Below are positions 50,301-63,600 of a stretch of 64,000 bases of DNA, in pieces. How positions within the stretch are numbered: position 1 is the first letter of the stretch; every line of letters starts with the position of its first letter. Location: positions 6,133,501 through 6,197,500 of the forward strand of contig NZ_CP108581.1 of NCBI RefSeq assembly GCF_036010665.1, written 5' to 3'. This DNA comes from Microbispora sp. NBC_01189. Its GTDB lineage: Bacteria; Actinomycetota; Actinomycetes; Streptosporangiales; Streptosporangiaceae. The position numbers and the translations under genes were made by a program. The notes under the pieces are model-generated. The model was given only the letters and a program-made list of their open reading frames with translations. It did no database searches and was not told where the DNA came from.

Positions 50301-52933
50301 GCCGCTGCCGCGCCTACGGCGCGGGCGCGGACGGCACCTCCCTGGGTGAAGGCGTCGGCGTGCTGCTGGTCGAGCGGTTGTCGGACGCGCGCCGGCTCGG
50401 GCACCGGGTGCTGGCTGTGGTGCGGGGCTCGGCGGTGAACCAGGACGGCGCGTCCAACGGGCTGACTGCTCCGAACGGCCCCTCCCAGGAGCGGGTGATC
50501 CGCCAGGCGCTGGCGAACGCGCGGCTGACGGTGCGGGACGTGGACGTGGTGGAGGGTCACGGGACCGGCACCACGCTGGGTGACCCGATCGAGGCGCAGG
50601 CGGTGCTCGCGACTTACGGGCAGGAGCGTCCGGAGGAGCGGCCGTTGTGGCTGGGGTCGCTGAAGTCGAACATCGGGCACGCGCAGGCGGCGGCCGGTGT
50701 GGGCGGGGTCATCAAGATGGTGGAGGCGATCCGGCATGGGGTGCTGCCGAGGACGTTGCATGTGGACGAGCCGTCCCCGCACGTGGAGTGGTCGGCCGGT
50801 CAGGTCCGGTTGCTGACTGAGGCGATGCCGTGGCCGGAGGTGGAGCGCCCGCGCCGTGCGGGTGTGTCGTCGTTCGGTATCAGCGGCACGAACGCCCACG
50901 TCATCATCGAGCAGCCCCCTGCCGACCTCGCCGCCGCTGATGTCACTGTCGCTGAGGCCCCCTCTCCGGACATGGTCCAGGGTGTGGTGCTCGCCGATGG
51001 CGCCGACGACTCGCAGCCAGAGGCCGATACTCCGGTGGCGTGGGTGGTGTCGGGGAAGACGGCGGACGCGCTGGCCGGGCAGGCGGCGCGGGTGCTTGCC
51101 TTCGTGCAGGACCGCCCCGCTCTGAGTGTCGCGGATGTCGGGTTGTCGCTGGCGGCGACGCGGGCGGCGTTCGAGCGGCGTGCGGTGGTCACCGGTGGGG
51201 ACAGGGCCGCCCTGCTGGCGGGGCTGGCGGCGGTGGCGGAGGGCCGCACCGTTCCTGGGGTGGTGCAGGGTGTCGCCCGATCTTCGGGGAATGTGGGTGT
51301 GCTGTTCACCGGTCAGGGCGCCCAGCGGCTCGGCATGGGCCGCGAACTGCACGCGGCGTTCCCCGCCTTCGCGCAGGCCTTCGACGCGGTCGCAACCGAG
51401 CTGGACGCGCACCTGGATCGACCGCTGCGTGAGGTGATCTGGGGCGCCGACGCCGTGACGGTCGACCAGACCGCGTACGCGCAGGCAGGACTGTTCGCCG
51501 TCGAGGTGGCGCTGTTCCGCCTCCTGGAGTCGTGGGGGGTGCGGCCCGACTACCTGGCCGGTCACTCCGTCGGTGAGCTGGCCGCCGCGCACGTGGCGGG
51601 GATGTTGTCGCTTCCGGACGCGTGCCGTCTGGTCGCGGCGCGGGGCCGGCTGATGCAGGCGCTCCCTGCGGGTGGGGCGATGGTCGCCATGCAGGCCACC
51701 GAAGAAGAGGTACTGCCTCTGCTGACAGGCGGGGTGGACATCGCGGCGGTCAACGGCCCCCGCGCGGTGGTGGTCTCAGGGCAGGAAGCCCCGGTCCTCG
51801 CTCTGGCGGCGCAGTTGGCGGAGCAGGGCAGGAAGACGCGCCGGTTGCGGGTCTCCCACGCCTTCCACTCCCACCTGATGGAGCCGATGCTCGCCGACTT
51901 CGCCGAAGTCGCGGCGTCCCTGGACTACGCTCCGGCGTCCATCCCGATCGTGTCCACCGTCACCGGCGGCCTGGCCGGCGAGGAGTTCGGCACTCCGGAG
52001 TACTGGGTGGGTCAGGTGCGGGGTGCGGTGCGGTTCGCCGACGCCGTGACCACCCTGGCTGAGCAGGGTGTGACCCGGTTCGTGGAGCTGGGCCCGGACG
52101 CGGTGCTGACCGCGATGGCCCAGCAGACCCTCGACGACGCCGACAGCACGGTCTTCACCGCGGCCATGCGGTCCGGACGCCCCGAGCCGGGCACCGTCGT
52201 CGCGGCCCTCGGCCAGCTGCACACCGCCGGCGTGCCGGTCGACTGGCAGGCCTTCTACGCCGAGACCGGCGCCCGCCGGGTCGACCTGCCCACCTACGCC
52301 TTCCAGCGTCAGCGCTACTGGATCGACGCGGACCGGCCGAGCGTGGGCCGGATGGCGGTCGACCTGCCGCCGATCGACGAGGACGCCGCAGTGGCGCTGC
52401 GGCAGCGGCTCGGCGGCCTGTCCGGAGCCGCGCGGGCGCAGGCGGCGCTCGACCTGGTCCAGGAACAGGTCGCCGTGGTGCTCGGCCACTCCTCGCAGGA
52501 GCCGGTCGAGGCCGATCGCGCGCTGTCCGAGCTCGGCTTCGACTCGCTGGCCGCGATCGAGCTGCGCAAGCGGCTGAGCGCGCTGACCGGGCTCTCGCTG
52601 CCGTCCACCCTGGTCTTCGACTATCCGACGGGCCAGGCGATCGCCGCCTATCTGGACGGCGAGATCAGTGCCGGAGGCCCGGCCTCGCCGGTGTTCGCGG
52701 AGCTGGACGCGCTGGAGACGGCCATGGAGAACTGCGACGTGATGGGCGACGAGTCCGGCAGGATCACGGCCCGTCTGGAGGCGCTGCTGCGCCGCTGGCA
52801 GGACTCCCGGGTGATGGGCGGCCTCGCCGCGACGAACAGCGACTTCAGCTACGCCAGCGACGAGGAACTGTTCGCGGCCATCGACAGCGAACTCGGCGTC
52901 GATTCGCCGACAGTCCCTTCCAGTGGAGATTGA
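44330..52933 (+). CDS. Type I PKS, two modules: KS-AT-DH-KR-ACP, KS-AT-ACP
   Basis: A 2867-residue modular PKS. An N-terminal docking helix ([18 protein letters not shown]) replaces a loading module. Module 1: KS (Cys192); AT with GHSQGE (Ser661) and YASHS (762-766), predicted methylmalonyl-specific; DH with H966 in HxxxGxxxxP and Asp1132; KR (Tyr1554), with Asp in VLADG suggesting B type; ACP (Ser1722). Module 2: KS (Cys1942); AT with GHSVGE (Ser2413) and HAFH (2510-2513), malonyl-specific; no reductive domain; ACP (Ser2739). A C-terminal docking region ends the protein. Expected output: an alpha-methyl alkene unit followed by a retained beta-ketone. GGAGAAGAA precedes the ATG. Confidence 0.92.
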   Translation: MGNEERLLEYLRRTTADLREAKRRLAELEHRSSGEPVAIVGMACRYPHGVDSPEDLWNLVVDEVDATSAFPADRGWPEDLYDPEPGKPGKAYTREGAFLYDAGDFDAAFFGISPREALAMDPQQRLLLETTWEAFERAGIDPGTLKGSATGVFTGMMYHDYADAQGTGSVASGRVSYVFGFEGPCVTVDTACSSSLVAVHLAAQSLRAGESTLALASGVCLMASPDAFVEFSKQRALSPDGRCRSYAAAADGTGWGEGCGVLLLERLSDARANGHPVLAVLRATATNQDGASSGLTAPNGPSQQRLIRRALEHAGLSPADVDAVEGHGTGTRLGDPIEAQAVIATYGQDRPDDRPLWLGSLKSNLGHTQSAAGVGGVIKMVQAIRHGLLPRTLHVDAPTPNVDWSAGNVRLLTEATPWPEVDRPRRAAVSSFGVSGTNAHVIIEQAAGSPAASHSETAGETGSETPGESTSDSPAEAGASPVTSWILSARSPEALRAQAGQLRSHLDARPEPAAADVAHSLATARARFEHRAVVLGGDQDELVAGLAALAAGRNDAKVVTGVAPVTRRPVFVFPGQGSQWAGMAADLLDQAPAFAGRMAACARALEPFVDWDLFAVLRREPGAPGFDRVDVVQPVLWAVMVSLAELWRANGVVPEAVVGHSQGEIAAAVVAGALSLEDGARVVALRSRLIGEELAGQGGMMSVPLGAEAATARIERWGGRLCLAAVNGPGSVVVCGDPGALAELFAELTGEGLRAKNIPVDYASHSQYVEAIRERLVEILAPVTPRPASVAFYSTVTGDLADTTAFGAEYWYTNLRETVRFDEATRALLRDGFDLWVECSPHPVLRHGVEATFEAEEADAAVVGSLLRDQGDLTRFLTSLANAHVCGAKVDWTAGRPAARVIDLPTYAFQRERYWQNPESAVEVTALGQEPIDHPLLRAAVALADGDGHLFTGRVSLKTHPWLADHDALGTVLMPGTGFVDLALTAGRQAGCPVLEELTIQAPLILADDESVLVQVVAGPADASGARPVAVHSRRDDDPDGPWTCHASGALRDRAETPYGAGLAVWPPRDATAIALDGAYDRLFERGYAYGPVFQGLRAAWRRGDELFAEVRLPEEAHADAERFAVHPAALDAALHTALVTGSGDTVLPFAWTGVTLHAVGATELRVRLTPEGPDAVRLEAADPAGRPVLTVSGLVSRPVSAEQLAPAAEAKALSPYRIVWRPVSAPADVPAGASSADAGAGAGVAVYRCPLTSGGDVPGDVRETVRQVLAALRDRLADERAATGPLVLVTRGAVAVDGGPVDLAQAPVWGLVRAAQAENPGAFVLVDTDDPDVGPETLARAAATGEPELALRDGELFVPRLAVVPETDSTNLPADAAQDGAADGGADGGALYAQVPGGRVLDPDGTVLITGGTGGLGGRVARHLVTGYGVRHLVLTSRRGDAAPGAAELREELTGLGADVTIAACDVADRAALAAVLDAIPAGHPLTGVVHTAGVLADGVLATLTPDDFEAVLRPKADAAWHLHELTEHLDLAVFALFSSVAGTIGAAGQANYATANAFLDALAAHRRAAGLPATSMAWGPWTGVGMADALDEQHARRLRSDGLPPLTPEQGLILFDAALAAGDAHLALVRLEAAGLRAQASADALPTVLGDLVRRPPRRAARDTGTADGSLADRLAGLGPDEVGRTLLDLVRTCVADVLRHSSADAIEPDRAFKELGFDSLTALEMRNRLNAATGLRLPATMIFDYPTSRAAASRLAELLAPAATSAAVPAPASAAAPGADEPIAIIGMACRYPGGVASPEDLWRLVADGVDAISEFPADRGWDVDALYDPERGAPGKVYAQGGGFLYDGAEFDAGFFGISPNEALTMDPQQRLLLETSWEAIERAGIDPGSLRGSATGVFAGMMYHDYAANSSTGSIASGRVSYVFGFEGPSVTIDTACSSSLVALHLAAQSVRSGECSLALAGGVTLMATPEMLVDFSEQQGLSPDGRCRAYGAGADGTSLGEGVGVLLVERLSDARRLGHRVLAVVRGSAVNQDGASNGLTAPNGPSQERVIRQALANARLTVRDVDVVEGHGTGTTLGDPIEAQAVLATYGQERPEERPLWLGSLKSNIGHAQAAAGVGGVIKMVEAIRHGVLPRTLHVDEPSPHVEWSAGQVRLLTEAMPWPEVERPRRAGVSSFGISGTNAHVIIEQPPADLAAADVTVAEAPSPDMVQGVVLADGADDSQPEADTPVAWVVSGKTADALAGQAARVLAFVQDRPALSVADVGLSLAATRAAFERRAVVTGGDRAALLAGLAAVAEGRTVPGVVQGVARSSGNVGVLFTGQGAQRLGMGRELHAAFPAFAQAFDAVATELDAHLDRPLREVIWGADAVTVDQTAYAQAGLFAVEVALFRLLESWGVRPDYLAGHSVGELAAAHVAGMLSLPDACRLVAARGRLMQALPAGGAMVAMQATEEEVLPLLTGGVDIAAVNGPRAVVVSGQEAPVLALAAQLAEQGRKTRRLRVSHAFHSHLMEPMLADFAEVAASLDYAPASIPIVSTVTGGLAGEEFGTPEYWVGQVRGAVRFADAVTTLAEQGVTRFVELGPDAVLTAMAQQTLDDADSTVFTAAMRSGRPEPGTVVAALGQLHTAGVPVDWQAFYAETGARRVDLPTYAFQRQRYWIDADRPSVGRMAVDLPPIDEDAAVALRQRLGGLSGAARAQAALDLVQEQVAVVLGHSSQEPVEADRALSELGFDSLAAIELRKRLSALTGLSLPSTLVFDYPTGQAIAAYLDGEISAGGPASPVFAELDALETAMENCDVMGDESGRITARLEALLRRWQDSRVMGGLAATNSDFSYASDEELFAAIDSELGVDSPTVPSSGD

Positions 52934-52934
52934 C

Positions 52935-55900
52935 ATGATTGACGTCGACAAACTCAGGGACTACCTGAAGCGGGCGACCGCCGATCTTAGCCGGACCAAG
53001 CGGTTGCTCCGCGACATGGAGGCCCGGCAGGGCGAGCCGATCGCGATCGTCGCGATGAGCTGCCGCTACCCGGGTGGCATCTCGTCCCCGGAGGACCTGT
53101 GGGAGCTGGTGGCGAGCGGGGGCGACGCCGTCTCGTCGTTCCCCGTCAACCGCGGCTGGGACGTGTCCGGGCTCTACGACCCCGAACCCAGCGCGCCCGG
53201 CAAGACCTACACCACCATGGGCGGCTTCCTGCACGACGCGGGCCGGTTCGACGCCGACTTCTTCAAGATCAGCCCGAGGGAGGCGCGGGAGACCGACCCG
53301 CAGCAGCGCCTGCTGCTGGAGACCACCTGGGAGCTGTTCGAACGCGCCGGGATCGACGCGGCGACGCTGCGCGGCAGCCGTACCGGCGTCTTCACGGGCA
53401 TCGTCTACCACGACTACGCGCCGGGCGGCGGCGCCGGCGGGCTGGCCAGCGTGGCGTCCGGCCGGATCGCCTACAGCTTCGGCCTGGAGGGCCCGGCGGT
53501 CACGGTCGACACGGCCTGCTCGTCCTCCCTCGTGGCGCTGCACTGGGCGATCCAGGCGCTGCGGACCGGTGAGTGCACGCTGGCCGTCGTCGGCGGCGCG
53601 ACCGTCATGGCCGCGCCGGACTCGTTCGTCGGGTTCAGCCAGGAGCGGGGGCTCGCGGCCGACGGCCGGTGCAAGTCGTTCGCGGCGGCGGCGGACGGCA
53701 CGGCCTGGGGCGAGGGTGTCGGCCTGCTGCTGGTCGAACGCCTCGTGGACGCCGAGCGGGGCGGTCACCCGATCCTCGCGGTCGTCCGCGGCAGCGCGGT
53801 CAACTCCGACGGCGCGAGCAACGGCCTGACCGCCCCGAACGGGCCGTCCCAGCAACGGCTCATCCAGCAGGCGCTCGCCAGCGCCCAACTGTCGGCCCAG
53901 GACGTGGACGTGGTCGAGGGCCACGGCACCGGGACGACGCTCGGCGACCCGATCGAGGCGCAGGCGATCATCGCGACGTACGGCCGGAACCGACCGGCCG
54001 ACCGGCCGCTCTGGCTGGGGTCGCTGAAGTCGAACATCGCCCACACCCAGGCGGCGGCGGGCGTGGCCGGGATCATCAAGATGGTCATGGCGCTGCGTCA
54101 GGGCGTCCTGCCCAAGACGCTGCACGTCGACGAGCCCTCGCCGAACGTGGACTGGTCGGCCGGCGCCGTCCGCCTGCTGAGCGAGCCGGTTCCCTGGCCC
54201 GCCTCCGGGCGCCCGCGCCGCGCGGGGATCTCCTCGTTCGGACTCAGCGGCACCAACGCGCACGTGATCATCGAGGAGCCGCCGGCGACCGAGGAGGACC
54301 CGCAGGTCTTCTCGCGCCCGCCGGCCTCGACGGTGCCGGTCCTGCCGGTGCTGCTCTCCGCACACACCGGTGCGGCGCTGCCCGCGCAGGCCGTGCGGCT
54401 GCTGACCCACCTGGACACCAGGCCGGAGCTGTCACTGCCCGACATCGGGTTCACCTCGGCGACCGCGCGGGCGGCGCTGCCGCACCGCGCGGTGCTGGTC
54501 GCGGCCGATCGCGAGGACCTGCGGCGCGGCCTGACCGCCCTGGTGTACGGCACCGACGGCCCCGATGTGCTGCGCGGCGTGGCGCAGCCCCGCGGCGGGA
54601 CGGCGTTCCTGTTCACCGGCCAGGGAGCGCAGCGGCCGGGGATGGGCAAGGAGCTGCACGCCGCGTTCCCCGCGTTCGCCGAGGCGTTCGACGAGGTCGC
54701 CGCCGAGCTGGACGTCCACCTGGCGCGGCCCCTGCGGGAGGTGCTCTGGAACGACGACACCGGGGCGATCGACCAGACCCTCTACACCCAGGCCGGGCTG
54801 TTCGCGATCGAGGTGGCGCTGTTCCGGCTGCTGGAGGCGTGGGGACTGCGGCCCGACTACCTGGCCGGTCACTCCGTCGGCGAGCTGGCCGCCGCGCACG
54901 CGGCGGGCGTGCTGTCGGTCGCGGACGCGGCCGAGCTCGTGGCGGCGCGCGGGCGGCTGATGCAGGCCCTGCCGGCCGGCGGGGCGATGATCAGTGTGCA
55001 GGCGAGCGAGGAGGAGATCGCGCCGCTGCTCGACGACCGGGTCGGCCTGGCCGCGATCAACGGGCCGTCCGCCGTGGTGATCTCCGGCGTCGACGCCGCG
55101 GTGAGCGAGCTCGCCGCGCGGTTCGAGGCCAAGGGCCGCAAGATCCGGCGGCTGCGCGTGTCCCACGCGTTCCACTCGCCGCTGATGGAGCCGATGCTCG
55201 CCGAACTGCGCACCCTGGCCCAGGGGCTGACCTACCACCCGCCGCGGGTCCCGCTCGTCTCGACGGTCACCGGAGGGCCGGTCGGCGCGGCCGAGCTGGC
55301 CAACGCCGACTACTGGCTCCGCAACGCCCGGCAGACCGTGCGCTTCCACGAGGCCGTGCGGTGGCTGGCGGACGGCGGCGTCACCACCTTCCTCGAACTC
55401 GGCCCCGCCGCCGTGCTCACCGCGCTGGCCGCCGACGGCGCGCCGGGCGAGGACCGCGCGTACGTGCCGCTGCTGCGCGGGTCCTCCCGCAGCGCCGGCG
55501 AGGCGCACGACGTCGTCTCGGCGCTGGGCGCCCTGCACGTGCGCGGCCGTACGATCGACTGGCGGGCCTTCTACGAGGGCACCGGCGGCACCCGGACCGA
55601 CCTTCCCACATACGCCTTCCAGCGCAAGCAGTACTGGCGGGAGACCCCGGCCCTGCCGGACGCCGACCTGGACGCGTGGCGTTACACGATCGACTGGCAC
55701 GCGGTGCCCGCCGGCGGCTCCGCGCTGACCGGCGCGTGGCTGGTCGCCGTACCCGGCGGAGAGATCGGGGACGGCGCCCGCGCGGCGGTCGCGACGCTGA
55801 CGGCCGGGCTCACCGGCCGGGGCGCGACCGTCGAGGTGCTGGAAGCCGGTGACGACCGCGCCGCGACGGCCGCCGCCGTCCGCCGGGCCCTCGCGGGCGG

Positions 55901-57647
55901 GACGCCCCTCGCGGGAGTGCTGTCCCTGCTGGCCTTCGACGAGCGCCCGCATCCCCGGCACGACGCGCTGCCCGCCGGCACCGCCGCGACCCTCACGCTC
56001 GTGCAGGCGCTCGGCGACGCCGGAGTGGCCGCGCCGCTGTGGTGCGCGACCAGACGGGGAGTGAGCACGGACGCCGGCGACGCGCCGCCGAGCCCCGGCC
56101 AGGCGACGATCTGGGGCCTCGGCGTCGGCGTCGCCCTGGACCACCCGGAGCGCTGGGGCGGCCTGGTCGACCTGCCCGAGACGATCGACGAGGCGTCCGT
56201 CGACGGACTCGCCGCCGTCCTGTCCGGGACCACCGGGGAGGACCAGGTCGCGGTCAGGTCCGGACGGATTCTCGGCCGGCGCATGGTGCGGGCCGGTCTC
56301 GGCGGCGCCGCACCCGCGCGGTCGTGGCGGCCGCGCGGCACCGTCCTCGTCACCGGCGGCACCGGCGGGCTGGGCGCGCACGTGGCGCGATGGCTCGCGG
56401 GCCGCGGCGCCGAGCACATCGTGCTGGCCGGCCGCAGGGGCGAGGCCACCCCCGGAGCGGCCGAGCTCGCCGCTGAGCTGACCGCCCGGGGAACCCGGGT
56501 GAGCGTCGTCGCCTGCGACGTCGCCCGGCGGGACGCCGTACGCGAACTGCTGGACAACCTGCCCGCCGGGCCGCCGCTCACCGCCGTCGTGCACGCCGCC
56601 GGGGTCCTGCAGCGGATCGCGTCGCCGGCCGACCTCGGCGTCGAGGAGTTCGCCGAGGTCGGCGCGGCCAAGGTGGCGGGCGCGCGGCACCTCGACGAGC
56701 TGCTCGCCGACCGGCCGCTCGACGCGTTCGTGCTGTTCTCGTCGGGCGCGGCGATCTGGGGCAGCGGCGGGCAGACCGCCTACGCCAGCGCCAACGCCTA
56801 CCTGGACGCGCTCGCGCGCGACCGGCGGGCCCGCGGCCTGACGGCCACCTCCATCGCCTGGGGCCCCTGGGAGAGCGGCATGGTCGACGCCGAGCTCGGC
56901 GCGGTGCTGCGCCGGATCGGCACCCCGGCGATGCGGCCCGAGCGGGCCGTCAAGGCCCTCGGCCAGGCGCTCGACCACGACGACACCGAGGTCGTGATCG
57001 CCGACTTCGACTGGCCGCGCTTCGTCCCCGCCTACACCCTGGCCCGGCCGCGGCCCCTGCTGAACGCGTTGCCGCCGGCCGGCGCGGACGCCGGTTCCGG
57101 AGTCGGCGTCGGCGGCGCAGCCGAGCCCGCCGGGCCATCCCCCGCGCTGTCCGGTCTCCGCGAGATGAGCCCGGCCGAACAGCAGCGCACGCTGCTCGAC
57201 CTGGTCCGTACGCAGGTGGCGGCGGTGCTCGGCTACGGCGACGCGACCGAGGTCGAGCCCGGCCGGTCGTTCGATGACATGGGCTTCGACTCGGTCGCCG
57301 CGGTCGAACTGCGCACCAGGCTGAACACCGCGACGGGGGAGAAACTGCCGAGCACGCTGGTGTTCGACCACCCCTCGCCGAAGGCCCTCACCGAGCACCT
57401 CCGCGCCACGCTGTGCGCGCAGGAGGAGCCGTCCGCGGACGCCGTGCTCGCCGACCTCAACCGGATCGGCGCGCAGGCGGACGCGCTGGCTCCTGAGGAA
57501 CGCGTACGGGTGGCCGCGCAGCTACAGGCCCTGCTGGACGGGCTGACGTCCGCGCCGGAGGAGGCGACGACGGCCGAGCGGCTGGCCACGGCGTCGGCGG
57601 ACGACCTGTTCGCCTTCATCGACTCCGAACTGATGACCGAGCACTGA
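52935..57647 (+). CDS. Type I PKS, one module: KS-AT-KR-ACP
   Basis: A 1570-residue single-module PKS from the ATG at 52935, one base after the previous stop, with GTGGAG upstream; a GTG at 52923 would overlap the preceding gene. Order: docking helix ([20 protein letters not shown]), KS (Cys195), AT with Ser647 and HAFH (744-747, malonyl), an inactive KR structural half, KR, and ACP (Ser1453), then a C-terminal docking region. The KR has Trp1275 eight residues before the catalytic Tyr1283, no Asp in the LDD position, and Gln rather than His three residues before Tyr. This pattern predicts an A1-type reduction giving an L-configured hydroxyl without epimerisation. Confidence 0.92.
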   Translation: MIDVDKLRDYLKRATADLSRTKRLLRDMEARQGEPIAIVAMSCRYPGGISSPEDLWELVASGGDAVSSFPVNRGWDVSGLYDPEPSAPGKTYTTMGGFLHDAGRFDADFFKISPREARETDPQQRLLLETTWELFERAGIDAATLRGSRTGVFTGIVYHDYAPGGGAGGLASVASGRIAYSFGLEGPAVTVDTACSSSLVALHWAIQALRTGECTLAVVGGATVMAAPDSFVGFSQERGLAADGRCKSFAAAADGTAWGEGVGLLLVERLVDAERGGHPILAVVRGSAVNSDGASNGLTAPNGPSQQRLIQQALASAQLSAQDVDVVEGHGTGTTLGDPIEAQAIIATYGRNRPADRPLWLGSLKSNIAHTQAAAGVAGIIKMVMALRQGVLPKTLHVDEPSPNVDWSAGAVRLLSEPVPWPASGRPRRAGISSFGLSGTNAHVIIEEPPATEEDPQVFSRPPASTVPVLPVLLSAHTGAALPAQAVRLLTHLDTRPELSLPDIGFTSATARAALPHRAVLVAADREDLRRGLTALVYGTDGPDVLRGVAQPRGGTAFLFTGQGAQRPGMGKELHAAFPAFAEAFDEVAAELDVHLARPLREVLWNDDTGAIDQTLYTQAGLFAIEVALFRLLEAWGLRPDYLAGHSVGELAAAHAAGVLSVADAAELVAARGRLMQALPAGGAMISVQASEEEIAPLLDDRVGLAAINGPSAVVISGVDAAVSELAARFEAKGRKIRRLRVSHAFHSPLMEPMLAELRTLAQGLTYHPPRVPLVSTVTGGPVGAAELANADYWLRNARQTVRFHEAVRWLADGGVTTFLELGPAAVLTALAADGAPGEDRAYVPLLRGSSRSAGEAHDVVSALGALHVRGRTIDWRAFYEGTGGTRTDLPTYAFQRKQYWRETPALPDADLDAWRYTIDWHAVPAGGSALTGAWLVAVPGGEIGDGARAAVATLTAGLTGRGATVEVLEAGDDRAATAAAVRRALAGGTPLAGVLSLLAFDERPHPRHDALPAGTAATLTLVQALGDAGVAAPLWCATRRGVSTDAGDAPPSPGQATIWGLGVGVALDHPERWGGLVDLPETIDEASVDGLAAVLSGTTGEDQVAVRSGRILGRRMVRAGLGGAAPARSWRPRGTVLVTGGTGGLGAHVARWLAGRGAEHIVLAGRRGEATPGAAELAAELTARGTRVSVVACDVARRDAVRELLDNLPAGPPLTAVVHAAGVLQRIASPADLGVEEFAEVGAAKVAGARHLDELLADRPLDAFVLFSSGAAIWGSGGQTAYASANAYLDALARDRRARGLTATSIAWGPWESGMVDAELGAVLRRIGTPAMRPERAVKALGQALDHDDTEVVIADFDWPRFVPAYTLARPRPLLNALPPAGADAGSGVGVGGAAEPAGPSPALSGLREMSPAEQQRTLLDLVRTQVAAVLGYGDATEVEPGRSFDDMGFDSVAAVELRTRLNTATGEKLPSTLVFDHPSPKALTEHLRATLCAQEEPSADAVLADLNRIGAQADALAPEERVRVAAQLQALLDGLTSAPEEATTAERLATASADDLFAFIDSELMTEH

Positions 57648-57693
57648 CCGGTGCCGACCTGGCACCGACTGAGGACTAACTGGGGACTCGCTG

Positions 57694-60600
57694 ATGGGCA
57701 ACGACGAGAAGCTCCTTGAATATTTGCGCAAGGTCACGGCGGACCTGCACCAGACCCGCTCGCGCCTGCGCCAGGTGGAGGCCGATGCCACCGAACCCAT
57801 CGCGATCGTCGCCATGGGCTGCCGTTACCCGGGCGGCGTCACCTCACCCGAGGAGCTGTGGCGGCTCGTCGCCGACGAGGTCGACGCCATCGGCCCGTTC
57901 CCGGTCGACCGCGGCTGGGACCTCGACACCGAGCGCAGCTACGTCCGGGAGGGCGGCTTCGTCGCCGACGTGGCCGGTTTCGACGCCGGTTTCTTCGGCA
58001 TCGCGCCCCGCGAGGCCCTCGCCATGGACCCGCAGCAGCGCCTGGTGCTGGAGGTCGCCTGGGAGACGCTGGAGCGCGCCGGGCTCGACCCCCACTCCGT
58101 ACGCGGCGAGCGGGTCGGCGTGTTCGTCGGCTCCGGCATGCAGGACTACGCGGGCCTGCTGGACGCGGCGCCGGAGGTGGCCGAGGCCTACCTGGGCACG
58201 GCCACCGCGTCCGCGGTGATCTCCGGGCGGGTGGCCTACACCCTCGGCCTGGAGGGGCCGACCCTCACGGTCGACACCGCGTGCTCGTCGTCCCTGGTGG
58301 CGCTGCACCTGGCGGCGCAGGCGCTGCGCAACCGGGAGTGCGCGCTCGCGCTGGCCGGCGGCGTGATGGTCATGTCCACGCCGGGCCCGTTCATCGGGAT
58401 GAGCAAGCAGAGCGGCCTCGCGCGGGACGGCCGGTGCAAGGCGTTCTCCGACAGCGCCGACGGCACCGGCTGGGCCGAGGGCGCCGGTCTGCTGCTGCTG
58501 GAGCGCCTGTCGGACGCGCAGCGCAACGGGCACCACGTGCTGGCCGTGATCCGCGGCTCCGCGGTCGGCTCCGACGGCGCCAGCACCGGCCTCACCGCGC
58601 CGAACGGCCCGGCGCAGCAGCGGGTGATCCGCGACGCGCTCGCCGGCGCCGAGCTGACCACGGCGGACGTCGACGCGGTGGAGGGCCACGGCACCGGCAC
58701 CACCCTCGGCGACCCGATCGAGGCGCAGGCCCTGCTCGCCACCTACGGCAGGAACCGGCCAGCCGACCGGCCGCTGTGGTTGGGCTCCGTGAAGTCCAAC
58801 ATCGGTCACGCGCAGGCCGCCGCCGGGGTCAGCGGCGTGATCAAGATGGTCATGGCCATGCGGCAGGGCGTGCTGCCGCGCACTCTGCACGTCACCGAGC
58901 CGTCCTCGCACGTGGACTGGACGGCGGGGAACGTCCGGCTGCTGACCGAGCGGCGGCCGTGGCCGGCGGGCGACCGGCCGCGCCGGGCGGGCGTCTCGTC
59001 GTTCGGGGTGAGCGGCACCAACGCCCACGTCGTGCTGGAGGAGGCGCCCCCCGCCGAGCCGGAGGCGGAGAGCGTTCCGGTGAGCCCGCGCGGGTGGCCG
59101 GCCGCGACGCCCGTGCCGCTGCCGGTCTCGGCACGCGACGCCGACTCCCTGCGCGCCCAGGCCGCCCGGCTGCTGGAGCACCTGGACGGGTCGCCGGACA
59201 CGTCCGTCGTCGACCTCGGCTACTCCCTGGCGACGAGCCGGGCCGCGCTCGCGCACCGGGCGGTGGTGCTGGCGACCGACCGGGAGTCCGTGCTGCGCGG
59301 CCTGGCCGAGCTCGGCGCGGGCGAGCCCTCGGCGGCCATCGTGCGGGGCACGGCGGCCGAGAGCGACACCGCCTTCCTGTTCACCGGTCAGGGCGCCCAG
59401 CGCCTGGGCATGGGCCGCGAACTCCACGCGGCGTTCCCGGTCTTCGCGCAGGCGTTCGACGCCGTCGTGGCCGAGCTGGACGCGCAGTTGGATCGGCCGT
59501 TGCGTGAGGTGATCTGGGGCGAGGACGCCGAGGCGGTCGATCAGACGGCGTATGCGCAGGCGGGGTTGTTCGCGGTGGAGGTGGCGCTGTTCCGCCTCGT
59601 CGAGTCGTGGGGGGTGCGGCCGGACTACCTGGTCGGTCATTCGGTGGGTGAGCTGGCCGCCGCGCACGTGGCCGGGATGCTGAGTCTCTCGGATGCGTGC
59701 CGGCTGGTGGCGGCGCGGGGCCGGCTGATGCAGGCGCTGCCGTCCGGTGGGGCGATGGTCGCGGTGCAGGCCACCGAGGACGAGGTGATCCCGCTGCTGA
59801 CGGGCGGGGTGGACATCGCGGCGGTCAACGGCCCGCGCGCGGTGGTGGTCTCTGGGCAGGAAGCCCCGGTGCTGGCTTTGGCGGCGCGGTTGGCGGAGCA
59901 GGGGCGGAAGACGCGCCGGTTGCGGGTCTCCCACGCCTTCCACTCCCACCTGATGGAGCCGATGCTCGCCGACTTCGCCGAAGTGGCGGAGTCGCTTACC
60001 TACGGGCGGCCGTCGATCCCGATCGTGTCGACTGTCACCGGCGTCTTCGCCGACTCGGGGTTCGGGACCGCGCGCTACTGGGTGGAGCAGGTGCGGGGCG
60101 CGGTGCGGTTCGCCGACGCGGTCGGCACCCTGGCCGCCCAGGGCGTGACCCGGTTCGTCGAGCTCGGCCCGGACGCGGTGCTGACCGCGATGGCCCGGCA
60201 GACCGCCGGAACCGGCGCACTCCTCCCGACCCTCCGCAAGGACCGGCCGGAGCCCGCCGCCATGATCGCCGCCCTCGCCGGGCTGCACACGAGCGGGCTT
60301 CCCGTCGACTGGCAGGCCGTCTTCGCCGGGAGCGGCGCCACGCGGGCGGACCTGCCGACGTACGCGTTCCAGCGGCGCAGATACTGGGTGGAGGCCGCTC
60401 CGACCGCCGACGTGGCGGCCGCCGGGCTGGACGCCCCGGGGCATCCGCTGCTGGGCGCGGTCGTCCAGATGCCCGACTCCGGGGAGGTCATCCTCACCGG
60501 CCGCCTGTCCACCCGCGCGCAGCCGTGGCTCGCCGACCACCGCGTCATGGGCCGGGTCCTGGTGCCCGGGACGGCGTTCGTCGAACTGGCGATCCGCGCC

Positions 60601-63600
60601 GGTGACCAGGTCGGCTGCGCCGTGCTCGACGAGCTGACCCTGCACGCGCCGCTGGCGCTGCCGGAGGCGGACTCCGTCCACCGCGGCGTCCGGATCCAGG
60701 TGGTGCTCGGCCCGCAGGACGCCGCGTCCCCGGCGCGCACGGTGGCGATCTACTCCCGTCTCGACGAGCCGGGCACGGACCTGCCGTGGACCCTGCACGC
60801 CGAAGGCGTGCTGACCGCCGGGGCCGCCCCCGCCGAAGACGCGTCGGCCGAGTGGCCGCCGCCCGGGGCCGCGCCGGTCGAGCTCGGCGACCTGTACGGC
60901 GACCTCGCCGAAGCCGGCCTCGGCTACGGCCCGGTCTTCCAGGGCCTGCGGGCCGTCTGGCGCTCCGGCGACGAGGTGTTCGCCGAGGTCGCGCTGCCCG
61001 AGCAGGCGGCGTCGTCCGCCGCCGACTTCGGCATCCACCCGGCCCTGCTGGACGCCTGCCTGCACACCGCGGCCTTCGCCGGGCTGTTCGAGCAGCAGGC
61101 CGTCGTGCCGTTCGCGTGGTCACGGGTCACCCTGCACGCCGCCGGAGCGCCCGCCGTCCGCGTACGGCTGACCCCGGCCGGCGCCGGGACGGTGACGCTG
61201 GACGTCGCCGACCCGAGCGGACGGCCGGTGCTGTCGGCCGACTCGCTGACGCTGCGCCCGATCTCCGCCGAGCAGGCGTCGTCGCCGGCCCTGCCGGAGA
61301 ACCTGTACCGGGTGGAGTGGTCGCCCCTCCCGGTGAGCGCGGCCCATCCGTCGACCGCCGAGGTGGTCGTGGTCCGCTCTGAGCCGGGTGTGTCGGCGGA
61401 TGCGGTGCGTGGGGCGACGCATGCGGTGTTGTCGGCGTTGCGGTCGTGGCCGGGGGAGGAGTCGCCGGCGGATGCGGTGCTGGCGGTGGTCACGTCGGGT
61501 GCCGTGGGGCTGCCGGGTGAGGATGTGGCCGATCTGGCCGGTGCCGCGGTGTGGGGGTTGGTGCGTTCGGCGCAGTCGGAGTTGTCCGGCCGGGTGGTTT
61601 TGGTGGACACCGACGGTTCGGTGGACGTGCCGGTCGTGGTGGCGTCGGGCGAGCCGCAGGTCGTGGTCCGCGACGGGGTGATCTACGCGGCCCGCCTGGC
61701 CCGGGTGCCGGCCGGTGCTCGGGACGCCGAGACCGCCGGGTTCGGCGACGGAGCCGTCCTGGTCACCGGTGGCACCGGTGCGCTGGGCGAGCTCGTGGTC
61801 CGGCACCTGGTGGCCCGGCACGGCGTGCGCCGCCTGGTGCTGGCCAGCCGCCGCGGCCCGGAGGCGCCCGGCGCCGCCGATCTGATCGGTGAGCTCGCCG
61901 GGCTCGGCGCCGAGGTGTCGGTGGTGGCGTGTGATGTGGCCGATCGTGACGCGCTGTCGGCTCTGTTGGCCGGGGTGGACGTCTCGGCGGTGGTGCACAT
62001 GGCGGGTGTGCTGGACGACGGTGTGATCGGGTCGTTGACGCCGGAGCGGGTGGATCGGGTGCTGCGTCCGAAGGTGGACGCGGCGCTGAACCTGCACGAG
62101 CTGACGCGTGATCGTGAGTTGTCGGCGTTCGTGCTGTTCTCCTCGGCGTCGGGAGTCTTCGGCACGCCGGGTCAGGGCAGCTACGCCGCGGCGAACGCGT
62201 TCCTGGACGCCCTCGCCGCGCACCGCCGCGCGGGCGGGCTGGTGGCGCAGTCGCTGGCCTGGGGCCCGTGGGCGACCGGCATGGCCGGCACCCTGGAGCA
62301 GTCGCGCTTCTCCCAGGGCGGCTTCGTCCCGCTGACCGCCGAGACCGGGCTGGCCGCCTTCGACGCCGCCCGCACGACCGCCGAGCCGGTGCTGGCGCCG
62401 CTGACCCTGAACCTGCCCGGCCTGCGCGCCCAGGCCGAGAACCTGCCCCACCTGCTGCGCGGCGTCGTCCCCGCGGTCCGCCGGCGCAGCGCCGGGGCGG
62501 GATCCGCCGACGGCGCGCTCGCGCGGCGGCTGGCCGATCTGCCCGAGGAGGAGCGGCAGCCCCTGCTTCTGCGGCTCGTGCTCGGACACGTGGCGCAGGT
62601 GCTGGGCTTCGCCTCCACCGACGCGATCGAGCCGGACCGGGCCTTCGGCGAGTTCGGCTTCGACTCGCTGTCGGCGGTGGAGTTCCGCAACGCGCTGAGC
62701 GCCGAGACCGGCCTGCGGCTGCCCGCCTCGCTGGTGTTCGACTACCCGTCGCCGACCGCGCTCGCCCGCCACCTCGCCGCCGAGCTCACCGGTGCGGGCC
62801 GGAAGATCACCGCCGTACGTTCCGCCACGGACGCGACGGACGAGCCGCTGGCGATCGTGGGCATGGCGTGCCGTTATCCGGGCGGGGTGGCCTCGCCGGA
62901 GGATCTGTGGCGGCTCGTCGCCGACGGCGTCGACGCGATCTCCGAGTTCCCGGTGAACCGCGGCTGGGATGTGGACGAGTTCTTCGACCCCGACGGCACC
63001 CGGCCCGGCACCAGTTATGTGAAGTCCGGCGGCTTCCTGCACGAGGCGGCGGAGTTCGACGCCGGATTCTTCGGGATCTCGCCGAACGAGGCGCTGGTGA
63101 TGGATCCGCAGCAGCGGTTGCTGCTGGAGACCTCGTGGGAGGCGATGGAGCGGGCCGGCATCGACCCGGCGTCGCTTCGCGGATCGGCGACCGGGGTGTT
63201 CGCCGGGATGATGTACCACGACTACGCCGCGAACAGCAGCACCGGATCCATCGCTTCGGGCCGGGTGTCGTACGTGTTCGGGTTCGAGGGCCCGTCGGTC
63301 ACGGTGGACACGGCGTGTTCGTCGTCGCTGGTGGCGCTGCATCTGGCCGGGCAGGCGCTCCGGTCGGGGGAATGTTCGCTGGCGTTGGTGGGTGGTGTGG
63401 CGGTGATGGCCACGCCGGAGGCCTTCATCGAGTTCTCCCGCCAGCGTGGGTTGTCGCCCGATGGGCGGTGCCGCGCGTACGGCGCGGGCGCGGACGGCAC
63501 GGCGTGGGCCGAGGGCTGTGGTGTGCTGCTGGTGGAGCGGTTGTCGGACGCGCGGCGGCTGGGGCACCGGGTGCTGGCCGTGGTGCGGGGTACGGCGGTG

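Noticed and set aside
42836-51592. Very long open frame on the minus strand (over 2900 codons)
   Set aside because: It is antisense to the FAD monooxygenase and the first PKS gene, which have clear domains. High-GC codon bias keeps stops out of the complementary frame. The translation is Arg/Gly/His-rich with no motif.
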